Positions 17,949-23,347 of a stretch of 23,347 bases of DNA are shown one piece after another. Each line of letters starts with the position of its first letter. Position 1 is the first letter of the stretch. The notes below the pieces were generated by a model. That model did not search any database, was not told the DNA's origin, and saw only the letters and a list, made by a program, of their open reading frames with translations. This stretch comes from Carex sylvatica (lineage: Eukaryota; Streptophyta; Magnoliopsida; Poales; Cyperaceae): positions 1 through 23,347 of the forward strand of contig CAXKVR010000618.1 in assembly GCA_964058845.1 (NCBI GenBank), given 5' to 3'. Made by a program: the position numbers and the translations under genes.

Positions 17949-19342
17949 GATTTTATTCACTTGCCTGTGCAAGCCTTGAACAGTCTTGATATCAGGAAGA
18001 CGACGACACAACTGGGTCTCATAACTGGAATCATACCGTATGGTAGAACGGGAGGGCATTTCAACCATATTACACTGCGAGTAACTTGTGAGGACCCAGT
18101 AGAAATGCCAAAACATGTAGTTTATCATGAAGGAGATTTGACAGCGAGAGTTCGAGTTAAGCTGCTCGGATGGCGGTTTCATGAGAATTCGCCTTTTCCA
18201 CTATATCCAGATAGAGGAAGGGCTCAGGTAAATCAAAGAAACCCACCTCTGAATCGGTAGGAGCCTCCACCTCGTCATCAGCAGGGTTCTGGCTCTATAA
18301 CCATAGATGTTAGCGTCAACAACTACAGTTTTGGGTTAACCTCACGACCACCGGCAAGAAATAGGGGAGGGCATGAACATGGGAAAGAAGAAGAGGACAA
18401 AGAAAAGGAGACGAGTCAGAGAGATGCCACACAAAGGACTACACAAGATGACCTGCAGAAGGGTACACACTTGGTGGTGCAGGATCAAGATGTGGCGGCC
18501 TCTCTTGGGAACGCAACTAGTTTTAAAATTGGAGAGAGTCTACAGGGTTTAATCATTTCTCTTATGGCACAGATTGAAGGGCAGGAGTCACTCCAGGGGT
18601 CAGATCAAGGCATGCATGAAGAGGGGGCCAAAAAAGGACAGTCTGGGGAGAATTTTTGAAGGAAAAAAGAATGTAGCAGATGGGGAAAAGGAAGTTCATG
18701 TAGGGGGTTTCAATGAAATGTTAGAACAAGGGGACGGTGCATTTAAGGAGGGTCTTTTCGCTGTAGGGAAATGGGGGATGGAAAGTCAGTCAATAGGGGC
18801 GACTGGAGGAGTCCATTCCAGAGTATCGTTAAACAAAGAAGAGAATTTTTATCTAGGCCAATCTGAAACACCTAAGACAGTGGCCCATATAAAAAATAAT
18901 TCTCATCAGCCAGGCCTGAAGGGTTTTAGAATGCCAAAGAAAAAAGGTCCGGCCTAGTTGGAATGTCACTATCTAGATGTGCAAGCCCAACAGGAAGTAA
19001 AAATGGTCTCAACAAAGTGCAGCAGAGCTTGGGATAACACCAACCCAGGTTTCAGTTCTTCTACGGAGAGGAAAAGAAAACTCAGTACCTGTGAGGCGGA
19101 GCGCTAGAGGGGAAGTCAAGGAGAGTACAGAGCAAGGTTTTTGCATAAACATGGACAAAGGAGTAGTCAAGCCAAGAGCAAACGTGAAGGACAGGCTCAA
19201 GATTGATTTCGAGGCGAGGAAGGAAGAAATTGGTCACCAACTGGTAGTGGAGATTGTTAACGGGTCGGGTCTGACAATAACCGATGAGATTGGAGAAGAA
19301 TTTGGGGCGGCGACAATCAAGGACCTGCAGGCTCCGTTATGA
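17949..19342 (+). pseudogene. LINE ORF1 remnant
   Basis: From 17949 to 18659 one frame is open except for a TAG at 18258. It starts FIHLPVQALNSLDIRKTTTQ and has LTARVRVKLLGWRFHE, compatible with the N-terminal DUF4283-like part of plant LINE ORF1, then a hydrophilic, low-complexity region rich in Glu, Lys and Gln. After frameshifts the reading continues in other frames to 18957 and from about 19020 to 19342. The N-terminus is missing. Assignment rests mainly on its place immediately before a LINE endonuclease, since no zinc knuckle is visible. Confidence 0.6.
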
Positions 19343-19687
19343 TATATTGCTAATGATTAAAAGCTTCAAAGAAAAGAAGGGCTGGGCTGCTGGCAGAAAC
19401 TCAGGGAGGTCCTTGAGGTGTATCACAGTGTTTTTTGTTTTCTGTTGTTTTATGTTTTTTAGTATGGATATTGGAGTTTTTTCGAGGTATGTAGGGGTAG
19501 AATTGAGCTTAGAGGCTCATGGAAATTGTGTTGGCATATGGTCCCTGTGTGAAACATTTTGTTTAGTTTGATTTAAGAGAAAGAACAGAAGCATATGGCT
19601 AAGGAGATGTATGTTTAGAAAAGATATTGTAGGAGGTTTAAGGGGTAGTAAGGAAAGGAAGAAGGTGGTGTACCACTAGTATAATTA

Positions 19688-20338
19688 ATGAAAACAAAAT
19701 CTATTAAGTTTCTGACTTGAAACGTAAGAGGTTTGAATTGCAAGAAAAAAAGAATGGTGATAAAAAAGACAATTAGGAAAAAGGTGCCAGAAATCCTGTG
19801 TCTGCAAGAAACTAAATGGGACACAAATAGTCCTCAGTTTGTCAAACAGATCATTGAAAGAAAATTGGATAGCTACCTGATGATAAGTGCTGAAGGTACG
19901 ACTGGATGGGGTACTTGTGGCTTGGGATTCGGGAGTTTTCACTAAGCTAGCGCAAAAAATCGATCACTACGTCTCAGTGGACTTGTCTTTCAACATGGAT
20001 AATATCATCTTCTGGATAACAAGCACATATGGTCCTTCAACCATACCCAAAAAATAGGCCTTCTACAGAGAATTGCAAGGGGCACAACAGCAAAACTCAT
20101 TGCCTTGGTGTGTGGCGATCTCAATGTCACATTGCTATTGCAAGATAGAACAAACAAATCGAATCACAGGAATCAAACAAACAGATTCAAAGCAATTGTC
20201 GAAGGATTGCAACTGCAAGATATAAGACTACAAGGAAGGGCTTACACGTGGTCAAATGAGCAAGAAAATCCAATTTTTGCAAGATTGAACAGATCTTTTG
20301 TCACACCCCAAATCAGGAATACTGGATTTAAGGTATGA
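19688..20338 (+). pseudogene. LINE ORF2 endonuclease domain remnant (APE type)
   Basis: Begins with ATG at 19688. The typical opening W-N-VRGLN reads T-stop-NVRGLN because TGG became TGA. The LQETKW motif with the catalytic Glu follows, then after a frameshift near 19925 WDSGVFTKLAQKIDHYVSV and TSTYGPS, a stop, another frameshift near 20108, and CGDLNVTLLL (the GDFN motif) through RAYTWSNEQENP and ARLNRSFVTP. The usual LDR has become LNR. The domain would nick target DNA to prime reverse transcription in a live element. It is cut at about 20338, before the final SDH motif. Confidence 0.85.
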
Positions 20339-21261
20339 TCAACTTCGCCTCGTGCCTAATTAATCATTAAGCACGCAAGGTTAATCATAAATAATAAATC
20401 AAACAGCAGCGGAAGCATAATAATATAAATATCAAGCATAAGTCACATAGCAGATAAATAAACATACACATACATAACATATAATTCAATCCATCTCGGA
20501 TCCAAATAACACCAACTATAGAAGTGGATACATGATCTATCGAGCCCGTATATATAACACAGTAAATACGAGACTCATAAACCTAATCAAAGCCTAATCC
20601 TAACTAAGTCAAGTGGTGTGGCCCTCGGGGACAGCTCCTGACATCTCCTGCTGCGGACCGCCAAAACCTGTACCTAAAACCCACGAAACAACTTGTGGAT
20701 GAGCGATGAATCGCCCAGTATGTGACCCAGAATTATCCCATCAGGGATCCTCTACGGTCAAAGCACTTTTATTTATAAAATGAATACAATTTAAAATATG
20801 CACATGTGTGAACCTATATTAATATCTAATATAATTTATAATACTTTTGAATGATGCCATGATGCGATTATTCTATTATGCCAACATGCGAAATAAACCC
20901 AAAATAAAATCAAGGTATAGTATCGAATAGAAATCAAGTCAGAATCCAGTATTCCTAGCACTGTGTGTCCAAATGATACGGATCAAGTATATCACCCCGT
21001 GCCGTGCCAATAGGATCAAAAGATTCAAATAATATAATCCAAGGACTGCGATCATAGGCGCAATGATACACGTTGCCTAGTGACATCGAGCATTGCCCAC
21101 AAGTTATAAGCACGCTAGCCGATGGTTATATCAAAATCCGATGCGTCATCTAGCCTAACGATTCATCATCCAAATATATAAAATAGGAGAAATCATACAA
21201 TGCAAGTCGTAAAATAGTTAATCTCTTCCCTCATGAGCAGGAGAGAACTCTACCGTCCGAC

Positions 21262-21402
21262 CAGACCAATAGGAACACCACACATGGATTCTACGCAAGA
21301 CCGGTGTTGGAACCCCATACAAAATTCTACCCAAGACTCGCCGGTCTTGGAATCCCGCACAAGATACTACCCAACACTACCCGGCTTAGAATCCCGTTCT
21401 AG
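21262..21402 (+). repeat. 40-bp minisatellite, about 3.5 copies
   Basis: The units 21302-21341 and 21342-21381 share CGGTNTTGGAANCCC, ACAAGAT-like and CTACCCAA blocks. A more diverged unit precedes them (21262-21301) and a partial one follows (to about 21402). The open frame at 21233-21418 is a by-product of this repetition. Confidence 0.75.
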
Positions 21403-22374
21403 ACAAAGTAGCTCCTAATGTAGAGAAGGAATAAATTCCCGAATCGTACCGTGCCACAAAACTCGAGATCGAAACTTCTCACGTCAAATAGTAAAATGAT
21501 CGAAAGTGATACGTAATCAAAGTTTATACATATAATATAAATCCTAAAGCCATCTAATGATCAAGTGACCCTCATCTCAGTGGCTGTCGGGCTGTCTCAT
21601 GCTAAGTGACACCAAGACTGAACGAAGTCACTCGGCTCTGCTCAGCTCTCACTAATGCATGTGTATGCACGTAAAATAATAATATATTGTCCTCTACGAG
21701 AAGAAGACAACTAATAACCTAATATTCTAATAATTTATATATATATATAATATTATTTAATTACTCTACTCCTAAAATACAGTAAATTCGGATTTTTCAG
21801 GGATTATGCAATTCTACCTATAGTGCAGAAAGAATAAACATGCTCTATAGTTTTAATGCATATACTTAAAAAATAAAGTGCGAATATCAGGTCAGATGGA
21901 TCGACTGGTAAGAGTACGCCCACGAAAAGAATAATTCAGATATACCACACCTGAATGGCTGGAGACTCTATGGCTAACCCTAAGCAAAATCATCGTGCTC
22001 CGCGTATACTCCGAACTGCGGGTCAGTCGGATCAGTCCAAGGATCGAACTCGTACGGGATCTGCTGATCTGAAATTACGTAATTTAAACTAATTAAAATC
22101 TACGCTAAATTATTCTAACCCTCTCCCTATTTAATGTGTAAGTCAAATTCTCAATTATTTTGATTTTATAAAAATTACCGATTCAGTCAGTTTGACTGAA
22201 CCGATTAGTCAGATATTAATTATTTACTTTCATGCCATCGAGCTTAGTATTAATCTAAATTTATAATTTCGTCAGATATTGATCATTTACTTTGATCCAA
22301 ATTAATCAAATTTAATCCTAAAATAATTTATATTTTTAATGATTTAATTTGAAAATAATATGCATGTAAAAATT

Positions 22375-22690
22375 CTAATTACTTATCTATTTGATTTATT
22401 TTAACTTAACTCTAATTATTTTAAATCGTTCGACAAGCGAAATTTCAAAAGTAATTTTATTATTAAAAATTTCTAATGCTACTATTTTTATAAACATGCA
22501 TAAATTATGTAATTATTACTAAACTAATAAGTATTATAATATGCTTTTAGTTTGGGTTTGTTTCGGATCATACAGGTGTTCAATCAGATTATTTTAGAAT
22601 CTGCTCAAATTATGTTATGAGCTATCATCGAGGCATCAAGACCCTGGACGGTATAATCATTTTCCATGCTAGTTTAAATTTACGTTAGCA
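22375..22690. repeat. AT-rich dispersed repeat, copy 2
   Basis: Direct-orientation partner of 5212-5830. The best conserved part is 22545-22680 (GTTTGTTTCGGATCATAC through CATCAAGACCCTGGACGG). After CTAGTTTAAA the two copies differ: copy 1 leads into the 177-bp array, copy 2 into unrelated AT-rich sequence. Confidence 0.7.
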
Positions 22691-23347
22691 TCCAATTTTA
22701 AATTCGATTCCTTGTAAAACTTAAACTTTTAAATCCGCGTTTTTAAATTCGACAATTACGCATTCTGGAAAAATTCTAAATTCCATAATTTTTATTCCTC
22801 ATGGCGAAACCGAAATTCCAATTTCTTTTTATTTCCACTTCTCATGTATTTTATAGTTGGGCCCATTTAATTAATCTACACAATCAATTCAATTTTATAT
22901 CCTCAAGAGCCCAATTCACATTAAAGGCCCAACTAAAAATATACACCTTCACATTCACATTTCATATTTAGGTCGGCCATCCATTTCAAAAACAATCACA
23001 TTCACATTTAGGCCCTTGTAATTATACTAGTTAAGTGCCCACACATAGTGAAGATTAAAAATTTGTTTTAACCAATTTAATTTCAATTCCTATAGTTCAG
23101 TTCATTTCGCAAAATTGATAGTATTACATTATTGTAATTTTTCACTCTTTTTTTTTTAAAATTATTTTTTTTCTTTCTAGTTTCTTGAGTCTGAAACTTT
23201 TATTCAGTTTTAATAAAAAAAATTGAAATGGCATGCTCTGAATAATTGAATAAAGTTGCAGTCTAATACAATTGTTTATACAATTATTTTGGGGCATCTA
23301 CATTTCATGTATATATCAAAGAGAAACAATAAATTTTAAAGCTTTTC
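22691..23347. other. AT-rich right end, no gene recognised
   Basis: Contains several GGCCC/GGGCC words (22859, 22927, 23010) and repeats of ATTCACATT, but no ORF, RNA gene or repeat shared with the rest of the window. It may be the remainder of the LTR-like element to the left or flanking DNA. Confidence 0.4.

Larger units (their letters stand above)
17948..20338 (+). mobile_element. LINE, 5' half (ORF1 and ORF2 endonuclease), truncated on both sides
   Basis: Plus-strand non-LTR retrotransposon sequence joined to the broken LTR on the left and cut by LTR-like repeat DNA on the right. It contains most of ORF1 (17949-19342), an inter-ORF spacer (19343-19687), and the start of ORF2 with an APE-type endonuclease (19688-20338). 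Reverse transcriptase is absent. Multiple stops and frameshifts make it non-functional. Confidence 0.85.
20339..22690. repeat. Repeat DNA resembling part of a long Ty3/gypsy LTR (probably antisense)
   Basis: No ORF of substance in 2.3 kb. The sequence starts abruptly inside the LINE endonuclease. It contains the phrases AGCAGCGGAAGCATAAT, CTCCTGCTGCGGACCGCC and GATGAGCGATGAATCGCCCA, a combination I associate with plant gypsy LTRs read on the reverse strand. The right part (22375-22680) recurs at 5212-5830. Without the partner LTR, a primer binding site or a target duplication, it may be a solo or truncated LTR. Confidence 0.5.

Noticed and set aside
17397..18182. Several overlapping open frames at the 3' LTR and LINE junction
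   Set aside because: They mix LTR non-coding sequence with LINE sequence; only the frame from 17949 carries LINE-like residues.

Overview
The window reads as nuclear DNA of a flowering plant, most likely a eudicot. It is AT-rich, has spliced genes with plant-type GT-AG introns, carries an R2R3-MYB regulator gene, and is filled with decayed plant retrotransposons and DNA transposons. I cannot name the species. One complete, apparently intact gene is visible; nearly everything else is fragment or repeat.

Layout. 1-225 (minus) and 7905-8177 (plus) are two copies of the promoter, leader and first exon of the same unrecognised gene. 910-3625 (plus) is a broken copy of an R2R3-MYB gene, interrupted by two short hAT-like transposons with clean 8-bp target duplications (1066-1596 in intron 2, 1773-2517 in exon 3). 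3843-5195 (minus) is the 3' end of a LINE. 5200-5830 is an AT-rich dispersed repeat that recurs near 22375-22690. 5825-7034 is a tandem array of a 177-bp unit, followed by GC-rich small palindromes (7040-7170). 8450-9790 is the inverted partner of the MYB pseudogene and belongs to the intact MYB gene, whose three exons lie at 10111-9979, 9880-9751 and 9549-9027 (261 residues, minus strand). 10430-11820 shows no gene. 12369-13655 holds a tandem duplication with G-rich tracts and small TIR elements, plus a LINE zf-RVT remnant. 13656-17947 is an internally deleted Athila-type LTR retrotransposon. 17948-20338 is the 5' half of a second LINE (ORF1 and endonuclease). 20339 to the right end is repeat DNA resembling part of a long LTR.

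Function. The only evident working gene is the MYB. Its family features (R2R3 repeats, the TKALRC-type motif after the repeats) point to the TT2/C1 group that switches on flavonoid/proanthocyanidin genes with bHLH partners. Its tail-to-tail broken copy raises the possibility of antisense or small-RNA interaction, which is inference only. I found no bacterial-type operon, CRISPR, phage or convincing tRNA/rRNA gene, and nothing that I would call a new multi-gene system.
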